DNA of 56,704 nt. It comes from Delftia tsuruhatensis NBRC 16741. GTDB lineage: Bacteria > Pseudomonadota > Gammaproteobacteria > Burkholderiales > Burkholderiaceae_C. Where the stretch lies: positions 1 through 56,704 of the forward strand of contig NZ_BCTO01000029.1 in assembly GCF_001571325.1 (NCBI RefSeq), given 5' to 3'. A model generated the notes under the pieces. The model was given only the letters and a program-made list of their open reading frames with translations, ran no database searches and was not told where the DNA came from. A program made the translations under genes and the position numbers. Positions 18,823-27,437 of this stretch are shown one piece after another (the stretch's first letter is position 1; every line of letters starts with the position of its first letter).

Positions 18823-19245
18823 CTAGCGGCAGACGTTGATCAGGTCGCCCTTGAGGACCACGATCTGGTCCTTGGTCTGTGGCCCGTAGCGGTTGAACGC
18901 GCTGGCGTTGGTGTTGCTGGCCAGGTCCTGGGTGCAGGTGCGCTGCATGCCCGTGCTGCTCGTTGTGGTCGTGGTCACCACGTTCGCCTCGGTGGAGATG
19001 CCGGGAGCATTGGTCATGGACATGGCTTCGTAGCGCGCGATCTTGGCCTTGACGTTGATGGGGATGTCAGTGACGGTGTCCAGCCCCGACGATGTCTGCT
19101 GCTTGGCCGTGGGCAGTCTCAGATAGTCGACAGGCTTGCTGAGCACCACTGGATCTTCGCCGGGGGCTGCTGCATGAAGGGGGGGCGCTCCGAGTGCGAG
19201 CCAGGCCAGTAGGGCAGCCGAACAGAGATGGGCGGCGGTGTGCAT
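18823..19245 (-). CDS. small secreted protein of the fibre-type cluster
   Basis: 140 residues with a clear signal peptide (hydrophobic core ALLAWLALGAPPLHA, cleavage near residue 26). The mature part is Thr/Ser/Asn-rich and has two cysteines, one in RTCTQDLASN and one two residues from the C-terminus (NVCR). No family is recognised. Its size and place between a repeat fibre candidate and a CsgG-like channel recall CsgE/CsgF or HfaA/HfaD helpers, but I see no sequence match to them. AGGAGA lies 8 bases upstream of ATG 19245. Confidence 0.72.
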   Translation of the reverse strand: MHTAAHLCSAALLAWLALGAPPLHAAAPGEDPVVLSKPVDYLRLPTAKQQTSSGLDTVTDIPINVKAKIARYEAMSMTNAPGISTEANVVTTTTTSSTGMQRTCTQDLASNTNASAFNRYGPQTKDQIVVLKGDLINVCR

Positions 19246-19343
19246 GGTGGGCTCTCCTGGTGCGGTGAGCTGGCTATTCGCCGGGAAGGTGCTGCCGGAA
19301 GGCCTGGGGCCGTCCGGCAGTGTCCTTCGTCCGGCAGTCAGGC

Positions 19344-19844
19344 TCAGTGGTTGTTGTAGCAGGTCACGCAGCCGTTGTTGCTGGAGATGTTCTGTACTGC
19401 CATGGAACCGTTACCGGCATAGTTGACGATGCCCGAGTTCTTGGCAGCCACCACCTGGATCGAAGTGTTCTTGACTTCCACTTCGCCATAGTTGGAGGCC
19501 AGGTTGTTGACGGCCACTGCTGCGTAGCCATCGGCCTTGTTCAAGATGCCGCTGCCGGTGGCAGCGACGACCTGCAGAGAGCTGCCACTGCGGTCGATGG
19601 TGACGTTGCCTGCATTGCTGGCCAGGTTCTGGGAGGCCTTGCCACCGCCCGTTGCTACGTTGAGCACGCCGCTCCTGTTCAGCAGGGTGACCTGAACGCT
19701 GGGGCCGTTGATTTCGATCTGGGAACTGCTGCTGCCGCCGCCGCCGCCGCCACCACCACCACCACCGCCACCGCCACCGCCCATGGGGCCAGCCATGGCT
19801 GCTGTTGCGATCAGGCTCAGGGAAAGAATTGCAAGCGATTTCAT
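19344..19844 (-). CDS. secreted Gly-tract, three-repeat protein; candidate fibre subunit
   Basis: 166 residues. Signal peptide 1-18 (cleavage after AMA), then 16 consecutive Gly (22-37, bases 19734-19781), four Ser, and three repeats at about 42-79, 80-120 and 121-158. Shared pattern: V/I-x-V/I, S-x-QVV, SG-[IV]-[LV]-N-x-A, then a V-rich stretch ending N-[LI]-[AS]-SN-x-G. The regular Asn/Ser/Val/Gly spacing suggests a beta-solenoid or amyloid-like fold, as in curlin or HfaA-type subunits. The C-terminus CVTCYNNH has two cysteines. RBS AAGGAG is 6 bases before ATG. Function as a fibre is inferred from pattern and the CsgG-like neighbour. Confidence 0.75.
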   Translation of the reverse strand: MKSLAILSLSLIATAAMAGPMGGGGGGGGGGGGGGGGSSSSQIEINGPSVQVTLLNRSGVLNVATGGGKASQNLASNAGNVTIDRSGSSLQVVAATGSGILNKADGYAAVAVNNLASNYGEVEVKNTSIQVVAAKNSGIVNYAGNGSMAVQNISSNNGCVTCYNNH

Positions 19845-19859
19845 GATGGCTCCTTGATA

Positions 19860-20518
19860 AGGAATCGGACTACCAGGAAAAGGTGTGTAAGCACCCGTTT
19901 TTCAGACACTTTGCGGAGGTTTCCGGCCTTGTCTCCCTGGACCCCAGCTCGTTGTCTGGACTCCAATGTGCTTGGGGTGCCCCTGCCGTTCCATCTCTTG
20001 TACGGGGTAGCCGTGAGCGCTGAGCCACGTGGCGGGTACTTACCCGTCCAAACCTTTGGCTGGCGGGCTGCATCGCGTTAAAGCAGCGGCATTGGGAGGT
20101 GAATGGAGTTGGGTAGTTTCAAGGTGTAACGACAGAAAATTTGCAGTTGCAGCTTCGCTTCAGGCCGTTGATCCGGCGGGCATGGGGCCATCCAGACAAC
20201 CTGGTGTATCGAATTGCATACGCTCGGTGCAGGCGCAGGAGGAAGGCGTTGAACCGGGGGCTGTCATGAGGCTGGATCAAGGGGAGGATGGCGGGCATCG
20301 GGAAGGGCATGGCCTGCCAGGCCCGACAGGCCTGCCGGTCAGGTGATCAAGAAAGTACGGACCCGGCTTCTCACACAAATGTGTTAATTTGCAAGCTACG
20401 CAATCTTTCACAAACTTCGTCAAAGATTGTGGATATCGGTGGCGATTTCTCTTAATGTGAAAGGCGCGTATGTGATCGGTTGCGTCATATACATGACGTG
20501 ACATTTGAGGAGAACAGC
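19860..20518. other. 659-base intergenic region between fibre cluster and response regulator
   Basis: No convincing gene; the short open frames on both strands lack RBS and good codon use. It must hold the leftward promoter of the secreted-protein cluster and the rightward promoter of the response regulator. A hairpin CAGGCC/GGCCTG lies at 20318-20334, and the last 150 bases are clearly more AT-rich and contain several inverted repeats (see next entry). Confidence 0.6.
20370..20518 (+). promoter_or_regulatory. AT-rich control region of response regulator gene with dyads
   Basis: Three inverted repeats: ACACA-AA-TGTGT near 20372-20383; CAATCTTT (20401-20408) with AAAGATTG (20422-20429); CGTCAT (20483-20488) with ATGACG (20493-20498), a 16-base perfect palindrome arrangement around ATAC. 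The start at 20519 has GAGGAG 6 bases upstream. The dyads are candidate regulator binding sites; exact promoter boxes cannot be fixed by eye. Confidence 0.45.
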
Positions 20519-21298
20519 ATGAATCCATCCGACGTTCCCGCCGATGCCCGTCCCCTGATCGCCGATTCCTCGCGCGCCCAGGCCATGCTGGGCACGGGCC
20601 TGAGTTCCGCCATGTGGCCAGACTATCTGGCCGGCCAGCCCGACAAGCCCGTGCGCGTGCTGCTGGTCGATGACGATGCCCACATCCGCATGGTCATTGC
20701 CCAGGAAATCATGAACGACCCGCGCACCCTGGTCGTGGCCCAGGCCGGAAGTGTCCGAGAGGGTCGAAAGGCCATTCGCCAGCACGAGTTCGACGTGATG
20801 CTGGTCGACCTGAACCTGGGCGATGGCGAGGGCTTCGAACTGCTGGACATGATGAAGACCGTGCGGCCCACGGCCGAGGCCGTCATCATCTCCGTGATGG
20901 AAAACGACGAGCAGGTGCTGCGCGCCTTCGAGCTGGGTGCCACGGGCTACCTCGTCAAGAACTCCTGGTTCGGCAACTACCCGCAGGCCGTGCTGCAGGT
21001 GGCCAATGGCGGCGCATCCGTCACTCCCAGCCTGGCGCGCAGGTTGCTGCAGCGCTTCGACAAGACCCAGGGCGCCGAGCCCAAGCGCCGCTCGCCCGAC
21101 GAGGCGGACCGCCTGTCCACCCGCGAGCGCGAGGTGCTGCGCATGGTCGCCAGCGGCTACACCAGCGCCGAGATCGGCTCGCGCCTGATGATCAGCGCCA
21201 TGACGGTCAACACGCACATCAAGAACATCTACCGCAAGCTGCAGGTGCGCACACGCGCCCAGGCGGTGCGCTTTGCATCGCTGCGCGGCCTGTTCTGA
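20519..21298 (+). CDS. NarL/LuxR-family two-component response regulator
   Basis: 259 residues. After an unusual 45-residue N-terminal extension comes a receiver domain: acidic DDD at 51-53, phospho-acceptor Asp97 in MLVDLNLG, Lys in GYLVKNSW. The C-terminal LuxR-type HTH is complete: LSTREREVLRMVASGYTSAEIG and ISAMTVNTHIKNIYRKL. It should bind DNA on phosphorylation by the kinase encoded 54 bases downstream. Its gene points away from the CsgG-like cluster across a shared 659-base control region, so control of that cluster is a reasonable guess. RBS GAGGAG supports ATG 20519. Confidence 0.9.
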   Translation: MNPSDVPADARPLIADSSRAQAMLGTGLSSAMWPDYLAGQPDKPVRVLLVDDDAHIRMVIAQEIMNDPRTLVVAQAGSVREGRKAIRQHEFDVMLVDLNLGDGEGFELLDMMKTVRPTAEAVIISVMENDEQVLRAFELGATGYLVKNSWFGNYPQAVLQVANGGASVTPSLARRLLQRFDKTQGAEPKRRSPDEADRLSTREREVLRMVASGYTSAEIGSRLMISAMTVNTHIKNIYRKLQVRTRAQAVRFASLRGLF

Positions 21299-21352
21299 TT
21301 GGCTGGCGCCGCAGGGGCCCGTGCGGCCCGCCCCACCGCCGCTTCCCACCGC

Positions 21353-22228
21353 ATGGCCATGAAGGACTCCCTTCGCGCATTGGCAGTCTGCCTGGCACTG
21401 GGCCTGCTGCAGATGCTGGCGCTTTGCGCCTGGCTTTGGCAGCAGGGCGACCAGGCTCCGCTGTGGCTTCGCCTGTGCAGCCTGGCCCTGCTGGTCTTGA
21501 CGGCCTTGCTGTGTGCGATGGGTGCCTCGCGCCTGCGCAGGCTGCTGCTGTGGCGGCGCAGGCGCAGCCCCCGGCCTTCGCGCGAGGTGCAGGCCGAGCG
21601 CCGGCGCATTGCCGCCGATCTGCACGACGGCGTGGGCGGCCTTCTGGTGAATGCCATGGCCTTGCTGGAGCCGAGCGAAACCCGGCAGCGCCAGGCGCAG
21701 GAGTTGCTGGAGCAGGCCTTGCTGGACCTGCGCCTGCTGGTGGACGCCATGGACGCCGTGGAGGACGCCTTGCCCGTGCGCCTGGCGCGCCTGCGCCACC
21801 GGCTGCAGCCCGTGCTGGACCGCCGTGGCATGCAGATCCGCTGGAGCGTGGCCGATCCGCAGTCCGAGCCGGGCCTGCCCGATCTGCCCGATCTTCCTCG
21901 AGGCCAGTCGTCCCAGCACCTGCTTGCCATCACCCAGGAGGCCGTGAGCAATGTGCTGCAGCACGCACAGGCCAGCACGCTGTGGCTGGTGCTGCAGCCC
22001 CTGGAGCCGGGTATTGCGCGGGCGAACGGCGCCCATCCCGGCGCGCGCCGCGAGCTGCGCTGGGAGTTGCGCGTGGAAGACGACGGCCGCGGCCTGCCGC
22101 CCCGTACACCCGATGAGGCGCAGGGCATGGGCCTGGCAGGCATGCACCGCCGTGCCCATGCCATAGGGGCTACGCTGGACCTGGCGCCGCGTGCTGGCGG
22201 CGGCACGGTGGTGCGTGTGCGCTGGTGA
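21353..22228 (+). CDS. NarX-type sensor histidine kinase
   Basis: 291 residues. Two membrane helices (about 8-28 and 38-56) with almost no periplasmic loop, then HisKA_3 with His91 in RRRIAADLHDGVGG, and a HATPase domain: ITQEAVSNVLQHA (N box), VEDDGRGLP (G1), GMGLAGMHRRA (G2). It phosphorylates NarL-type regulators, surely the one just upstream. With no sensing domain outside, it may sense through the membrane. The start is uncertain: ATG 21353 or 21359, neither with a strong RBS. Confidence 0.87.
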   Translation: MAMKDSLRALAVCLALGLLQMLALCAWLWQQGDQAPLWLRLCSLALLVLTALLCAMGASRLRRLLLWRRRRSPRPSREVQAERRRIAADLHDGVGGLLVNAMALLEPSETRQRQAQELLEQALLDLRLLVDAMDAVEDALPVRLARLRHRLQPVLDRRGMQIRWSVADPQSEPGLPDLPDLPRGQSSQHLLAITQEAVSNVLQHAQASTLWLVLQPLEPGIARANGAHPGARRELRWELRVEDDGRGLPPRTPDEAQGMGLAGMHRRAHAIGATLDLAPRAGGGTVVRVRW

Positions 22229-22378
22229 GCTGGCGCGCTGTGGCAGCGGCGGCGGCGGAGTTCCAGCGATTGCGGTGCCCGCTGACAGGGCCGGCCCGCA
22301 GCGCGCTGTGCAATCCCACGATGGGCGCAAGTGCGGCAGCATCCACGCATGTATCCAAGCCCTGATGCCTGTCCCCCC

Positions 22379-24952
22379 ATGAATCCACATCCCGACCTCA
22401 CACCAGCGCCTTCCAGAAAACCAGGCGCTGAGAACGCCGCAGCCGATGCGGCCGGCAACGCGGCCGCTGCCGACGCGGCTTTCGCACGCAGCGTGCGTTC
22501 GGCCCTGCCGGGCCTGGCACAGCTGGCCGACATGGTGCCTGCGCTGCGCCTGCTCACCGGCCTGCTGGTGGCCAGCATCATCATCGCGGGCCTGTATTTC
22601 GGGCAGGGACTGCTGATTCCGCTGGCCCTGGCGCTGCTGTTCGGCTTTTTGCTCGATCCTGCGGTCTCCCGGCTCAGGCGCTGGGGCTTGCCGCGCATGG
22701 CGGCGACGCTGCTGGTGGTGGTCATGGCGCTGGCAACGCTGGCCGGAATGGGTACCTATCTGGGCAGCCAGGTGCAGCAGCTCAGCGCCGACCTGCCCAC
22801 TTACCAGAGCACCATCCGCGACAAGCTGCGCAGCCTGCGCAGGAATGCCAACATGCCCAGCGCCTGGGACGGCGCCCTGCGCACCTATGACACGGTGGAG
22901 CGTGAGATCTCCCGCGGCGCCACCACGCCCCGCGTGCAGAAGGTGGAGATCCAGTCGCCCGAGCAAAAGCCCACGGCGCGCATGCTGCAGTGGCTGGGCC
23001 GAGTGGCCGAGCCCGTGACCACGGCCGGCATCGTGCTGCTGTTCGTGATCCTCATCCTGCTGGACCGCGATGACCTGCGCGACCGGCTGCTGCGCCTGAT
23101 GGGCGGCAACCTGCATGTGGCCACCGACGCGCTGGACGAGGCCTCGCAGCGCATAGGCAAGTACCTGCGCATGCAGTTCGTGGTCAACATCACCTATGGA
23201 CTGCCCATGGCGGCGGGGCTGTGGTTCATCGGCGTGCCGGGCGCCATTCTCTGGGGGGTGCTGGCGGCCATCATGCGGTTCGTTCCCTATGTGGGCGCCA
23301 TGATCTCTGCCGCCTTCCCGCTGGCGCTGGCCTTTGCGGTGGATCCGGGCTGGCAGATGCTGCTGATGACGCTGGGGCTGATCATGGCGCTGGAGCTGAT
23401 CAGCAACAACCTCATCGAGCCCTGGCTGTATGGCAGCAGCACGGGCCTGTCCACGCTGTCCATCATTGCGGCCGCGACCTTCTGGACGGCGCTGTGGGGG
23501 CCGATAGGGCTGATCCTGTCCACGCCGCTCACGGTCTGCCTGCTGGTGCTGGGCCGCTACATACCGGCGCTGCAGTTCATGGAGGTGCTGCTGGGCAGCT
23601 CCCCCGTGCTGGGTCCGGCCCAGCGGCTGTACCAGCGCCTGCTGGCCGACGATGTGGAAGATGCGGTCACGCTGGCGCATGAACTGGTGGACGCAAGGCT
23701 GCCAGCGCGGGCCTCGGCGGACGAACGCTCGGCCGCAGTGGCCGGCTTCTATGACGAGGTGGCGATCCCCGCGCTGCGCCTGGCCACCCAGCAGCACCTG
23801 GAGTCGGCCACGGCCGAGCACCGGCTGCGCCTGTCCAGCGGCATGGATGCCTTGGTCGAGGAGCTGCGGGAAAGCCATCCCGCGCCCGCAGACCTGTCCT
23901 CGCGGGCCCTGCGCATCCATTGCGTGGGTGCGCGCTGGGAGGTCGATGCCCTGGCAGCGGCCATGGTGGCGCACAGCGAGGCGCTGCGCGGCCACGTGGT
24001 CAGCTGCTCGGACTGGGCGCTGGCGGCCGATCCGCAATGGCGCCAGCTGGGGCAGGGCGAGGGCGGCGGCCTGCCGCAGGGCCATGCAGGCGCACAGGCC
24101 CTTGCCGAGGCGCAATTGCTGGTGCTCTCGGTCTTCAGCGCCCAGCCCCAGACCGTGGCGCGCCAGATCATGCGGCGGGTGCGCCGCCACTGGCCGCATC
24201 TGCGCGTGGTGCTGGCGCTGTGGAATGCGCCGGCCGTGGTGTCCGACCCCGAGTTCGCGCGCCGCTGCGGCGCCGCCGCCTGCGTGTCCAGCCTGCGCGA
24301 GCTGCAGTTGTGGGTGGACGCCTTGCGCCTGCCCGACGCGGCAGGCCAGGGCCTGGCCGCGCCCATTCCCGATGACGATGAGCAGCGCGTGCGCCAGCTG
24401 CGCGACAGCGGCGTGCTCGGGCCCGGCCTGCCGCCGCTGTACCACGAGGCAGCCCAGCAGGCCGCCAATGCCTTCGACGTGAAATGGGCCCAGGTCTCAT
24501 GGGTCGATGCCGACCGCGTGCACACGCCCGGCAGCCTGCTGGTGGCGGACCAGGGCGACCCCGCATCGGCCGGGATGCCGCGCGGGCAGTCCATCTGCTC
24601 GTATGTGGTGCACGGCGGCGAGCCCCTGGTGGTGCACGACGCAGCGCGCGACCCCCGGTTTGCCGGCAACCCCGCACTGCAGGCCATGCGGCTGCGCTTT
24701 TACGCAGGCGTGCCGCTCAGGAACCGCCACGGCGCGGTGCTGGGCAGCTTCTGCATCATGGACGACGCACCGCGCGAGGTCTCGCCGGCAGATCTGGAGC
24801 TGCTGGCCGTCATGGCCGAGCAGCTGATGCAGACCGTGGAAGTGCGCCGCATGATGGAAAGCGGCGCAGCGCCGGCGCCGGCTCCCGCTCCCGCGTCTGT
24901 ACCGGCGCCGCCACCGGCCCAGTCACCGGAGCAGTCACCGCCCGGCCACTGA
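22379..24952 (+). CDS. AI-2E family transporter fused to a C-terminal GAF domain
   Basis: 857 residues. Residues about 50-410 are an AI-2E/PerM-type permease: several hydrophobic helices, QFVVNITYGLPMAAGLWFIGVPGAILWG, FVPYVGAMISAAFPL, ELISNNLIEPWLYGSSTGLS and GPIGLILSTPLTVCL, all hallmarks. A central cytoplasmic part of about 250 residues has no recognised family. The last about 170 residues form a GAF domain (SICSYVVHGGEPLVVHDAARDPRF, YAGVPLRNRHGAVLGSFCIMDD, LLAVMAEQLMQTVEVR), followed by a Pro/Ala tail. AI-2E permeases usually end near 350-400 residues, so this is a long fusion. ATG 22379 is chosen; ATG 22349 is possible. Confidence 0.85.
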   Translation: MNPHPDLTPAPSRKPGAENAAADAAGNAAAADAAFARSVRSALPGLAQLADMVPALRLLTGLLVASIIIAGLYFGQGLLIPLALALLFGFLLDPAVSRLRRWGLPRMAATLLVVVMALATLAGMGTYLGSQVQQLSADLPTYQSTIRDKLRSLRRNANMPSAWDGALRTYDTVEREISRGATTPRVQKVEIQSPEQKPTARMLQWLGRVAEPVTTAGIVLLFVILILLDRDDLRDRLLRLMGGNLHVATDALDEASQRIGKYLRMQFVVNITYGLPMAAGLWFIGVPGAILWGVLAAIMRFVPYVGAMISAAFPLALAFAVDPGWQMLLMTLGLIMALELISNNLIEPWLYGSSTGLSTLSIIAAATFWTALWGPIGLILSTPLTVCLLVLGRYIPALQFMEVLLGSSPVLGPAQRLYQRLLADDVEDAVTLAHELVDARLPARASADERSAAVAGFYDEVAIPALRLATQQHLESATAEHRLRLSSGMDALVEELRESHPAPADLSSRALRIHCVGARWEVDALAAAMVAHSEALRGHVVSCSDWALAADPQWRQLGQGEGGGLPQGHAGAQALAEAQLLVLSVFSAQPQTVARQIMRRVRRHWPHLRVVLALWNAPAVVSDPEFARRCGAAACVSSLRELQLWVDALRLPDAAGQGLAAPIPDDDEQRVRQLRDSGVLGPGLPPLYHEAAQQAANAFDVKWAQVSWVDADRVHTPGSLLVADQGDPASAGMPRGQSICSYVVHGGEPLVVHDAARDPRFAGNPALQAMRLRFYAGVPLRNRHGAVLGSFCIMDDAPREVSPADLELLAVMAEQLMQTVEVRRMMESGAAPAPAPAPASVPAPPPAQSPEQSPPGH

Positions 24953-24977
24953 GCCCGCTCACAGCGGCTACGGCGGC

Positions 24978-26114
24978 TCACAGCGAGGTGGCCAGCATCT
25001 GCTCGTAGTCGTCGGCGCTGGCCAGGCGCGGGTTGGTGCCGTGGCAATGGTCCTTGAGCGCCCCGCCGATCACGGCCGCGAACTGGGCGCGCTCCACGCC
25101 CATGGCGGCCAGGCCCGTGGGCAGGCCCAGGCGGGCGTTCATGTCGCGTATGGCTTCGGGAATGTCGCTGCCCGAGGCCAGACCCATGGCGTGGGCCATT
25201 CGCTGCAGGCGCTGTTCGGCGCGCACGCTCTCGGCCTCGGCATTGAAGCGCACCACGGCGGGCAGGAACATGGCGTTGAGCGTGCCGTGGTGCAGGCGCG
25301 GGTTCACGCCGCCCAGGCTGTGGCTGAGGCTGTGCACGCAGCCCAGGCCCTTCTGGAAGGCCATGGCGCCCTGCATGCTGGCGCTCATCAGCTGGCGGCG
25401 TGCCTCGGCGTCCTGGCCATTGCGGGTGGCGCGTTCTATGTGCGCCCAGCCGCGCGTGAGGCCGTCCAGCGCAATGCCGTCGGCAGGCGGATTGAAGGCG
25501 GCTGCCATGAAGGTTTCCATGCAGTGGGCGATGGCGTCCATGCCCGTGGCGGCCGTCAGCATGGCGGGCAGGCCGTAGGTCAGTTCCGGATCGCAGATGG
25601 CGGCGCGCGGCACCAGGTGCCAGCTGTGAAAGCCCAGCTTGCGGTGGTCGTCCACGATGATGATGGCGCCGCGCGCCACCTCGCTGCCCGTGCCGCTGGT
25701 GGTGGGCACGGCAATCAGCGGTGCCACGCGCTCGGTGATGCGCGGCGAGCCGCCCTCGATGGTGGCGTAGTGCGACAGCGGCCCTTCGTGCGTGGCCGCA
25801 ATCGCCACGCCCTTGGCGCAGTCGATGGCGCTGCCGCCGCCCACGGCGATCAGGCCGTCGCAGCGCTGCTCCTGGTAGATCGCAGCGGCCGCACGCACGG
25901 CGGCCTCGGTGGGGTTGGAGGGCGTCTGGTCGAACACTGCGTGCGGCATGTCGCCCAGCCCATCCAGCGCCTTTTGCAGCACGCCGGCCGCCTTGACGCC
26001 CTGGTCGGTGACGATCAGCGGCCGCGTGATGCCCACGCGCTCGCACTCCTGGCGCAACAGGCGCACGGCGCCGAAGTCAAACTGGATCTGGGTGACGTAG
26101 TTGATGAAAGCCAT
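24978..26114 (-). CDS. iron-containing alcohol dehydrogenase
   Basis: 378 residues, group III Fe-ADH. N-terminal nucleotide-binding part with GLIAVGGGSAIDCAKG; metal-binding part with MDAIAHCMETF (Asp, His) and GCVHSLSHSLGG and HHGTLNA (His residues). PTTSGTGSEV is also family-typical. Enzymes of this family oxidise alcohols or reduce aldehydes, and include maleylacetate reductases; the substrate here is open. It is divergent to the esterase gene, with an intergenic space of about 280 bases if the GTG start at 26399 is right. Confidence 0.9.
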   Translation of the reverse strand: MAFINYVTQIQFDFGAVRLLRQECERVGITRPLIVTDQGVKAAGVLQKALDGLGDMPHAVFDQTPSNPTEAAVRAAAAIYQEQRCDGLIAVGGGSAIDCAKGVAIAATHEGPLSHYATIEGGSPRITERVAPLIAVPTTSGTGSEVARGAIIIVDDHRKLGFHSWHLVPRAAICDPELTYGLPAMLTAATGMDAIAHCMETFMAAAFNPPADGIALDGLTRGWAHIERATRNGQDAEARRQLMSASMQGAMAFQKGLGCVHSLSHSLGGVNPRLHHGTLNAMFLPAVVRFNAEAESVRAEQRLQRMAHAMGLASGSDIPEAIRDMNARLGLPTGLAAMGVERAQFAAVIGGALKDHCHGTNPRLASADDYEQMLATSL

Positions 26115-26398
26115 GGTCGGTGACTCGTTGCGGGCCGCTGCGGCCCGTGGTGGGGATCAGGGGGAGTGCGCCGAATCTAGACCGCGCGTGCTGCACTGCA
26201 AACAAAGCAAACCCTGAGAGGGCGCCTGCGCGGTCACGGGGGCGACAGCACGGGCGTGCACTGCCATCGCATGGCTGCCAGGGCCTTGTGCTCGCGGCAC
26301 AATGCCTGCTGCGCGGCGCCTGCCGTGCCTTGCCGGCCGCGCCGCATTGCCTTGCCAGATGGCTCCGATCGAACCTGTCCCTGAACTTGCTCCTGAAC

Positions 26399-27391
26399 GT
26401 GCCCCAGCCCGAATCCCGCCCCCACGCCACGCCGCTGCCGGCGTCCCTGACCCACCAGATGCGCGATGTGCTGCGCCGCATGGAGCGCGCCGCACGCACG
26501 CCCATGCACCAGCTGGGCGCCGAGGGTGCGCGCGCCGCCTATGAGGCGGGCGCCGGCGTGCTCGAAATTCCCAAGCCCGTCCTGCCGCGTGTCGAGGACC
26601 TGCAGATTCCCGCGCGCGATGGCGCCTTGCTGCCCGCTCGGCTCTATGCGCCTGAGGAGCGTGCCCAGGCACCGGCCTCTGGCCTGCCCGTGCTGCTGTA
26701 CCTGCATGGCGGCGGCTTCACCGTGGGCAGCGTGGCCACGCACGACGTGCTGTGCCGCCAGTTGGCCCACCTCTCGGGCGCCATGGTGATCTCGCTGGAA
26801 TACCGGCGCGCGCCCGAGCACAAATTCCCCACGGCCCACAACGACGCCTGGGATGCGCTGCAATGGCTGGCTTCGCAGGGCGCCTTGCTGGGCGCCGACC
26901 CTGCACGCCTGGCCGTGGGCGGCGACAGCGCGGGCGGCACGCTGGCCGCAGCCTGCGCCATCCATGCGCGCGATGCAGGCCTGAAGCTGGCCCTGCAACT
27001 GCTGATCTACCCGGGCACGACGGCCCACCAGGACACTGACTCGCACCGCCGTTTCGCCCACGGGCTGGTCATTGACGAGCCGGCCATCACCTGGTTCTTT
27101 GCCCAGTACCTCAACAGCCCTGCCGACCGCGAGGACTGGCGCTTCGCCCCGCTGCTGGCGCCTGACGTGGACGGCGTGGCCCCGGCCTGGATAGGCCTGG
27201 CCGAATGCGACCCGCTGGTGGACGAGGGCGTGGAATACGCCGACAAGCTGCGCATGTCGGGCGTGCCCGTGGATCTGGAGATCTACCGGGGCGTGACCCA
27301 TGAATTCGTCAAGATGGGCCGCGCCATTGCCGAAGCGCGCCGTGCACATGCCGACATGGCGCGCGCCTTGGCCGACGCCTTCGCGGCCTGA
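26399..27391 (+). CDS. alpha/beta hydrolase, HSL (hormone-sensitive lipase) family esterase
   Basis: About 330 residues. Seen: oxyanion-hole motif LYLHGGGFTVGS, nucleophile motif GGDSAGGTLAAA (GDSAG), acid residue in AECDPLVDEGVEYA, and catalytic His in GVTHEFVKMG. This is the complete HSL-type triad for carboxylester hydrolysis. GTG 26399 is used as the start because the upstream 90 codons of open frame are not protein-like; ATG 26459 is an alternative that would drop 20 residues. No strong RBS marks either. Confidence 0.85.
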   Translation: MPQPESRPHATPLPASLTHQMRDVLRRMERAARTPMHQLGAEGARAAYEAGAGVLEIPKPVLPRVEDLQIPARDGALLPARLYAPEERAQAPASGLPVLLYLHGGGFTVGSVATHDVLCRQLAHLSGAMVISLEYRRAPEHKFPTAHNDAWDALQWLASQGALLGADPARLAVGGDSAGGTLAAACAIHARDAGLKLALQLLIYPGTTAHQDTDSHRRFAHGLVIDEPAITWFFAQYLNSPADREDWRFAPLLAPDVDGVAPAWIGLAECDPLVDEGVEYADKLRMSGVPVDLEIYRGVTHEFVKMGRAIAEARRAHADMARALADAFAA

Positions 27392-27437
27392 GAGCCAGGG
27401 CATCCAAGACACCCAAGACAACAGGAGAGAAAAACCC

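Noticed and set aside
19734..19781. Trinucleotide repeat considered as a CRISPR-like or satellite array
   Set aside because: It is a simple Gly codon run inside a secreted protein; no spacers.
20029..20346. 105-codon plus-strand frame in the intergenic region before the response regulator
   Set aside because: No RBS, no family, mixed codon use; treated as noncoding.
20420..24445. A 1,341-codon minus-strand open frame opposite the regulator, kinase and permease
   Set aside because: Antisense shadow with repetitive Gly/Arg/His composition; the plus-strand genes have clear domains.
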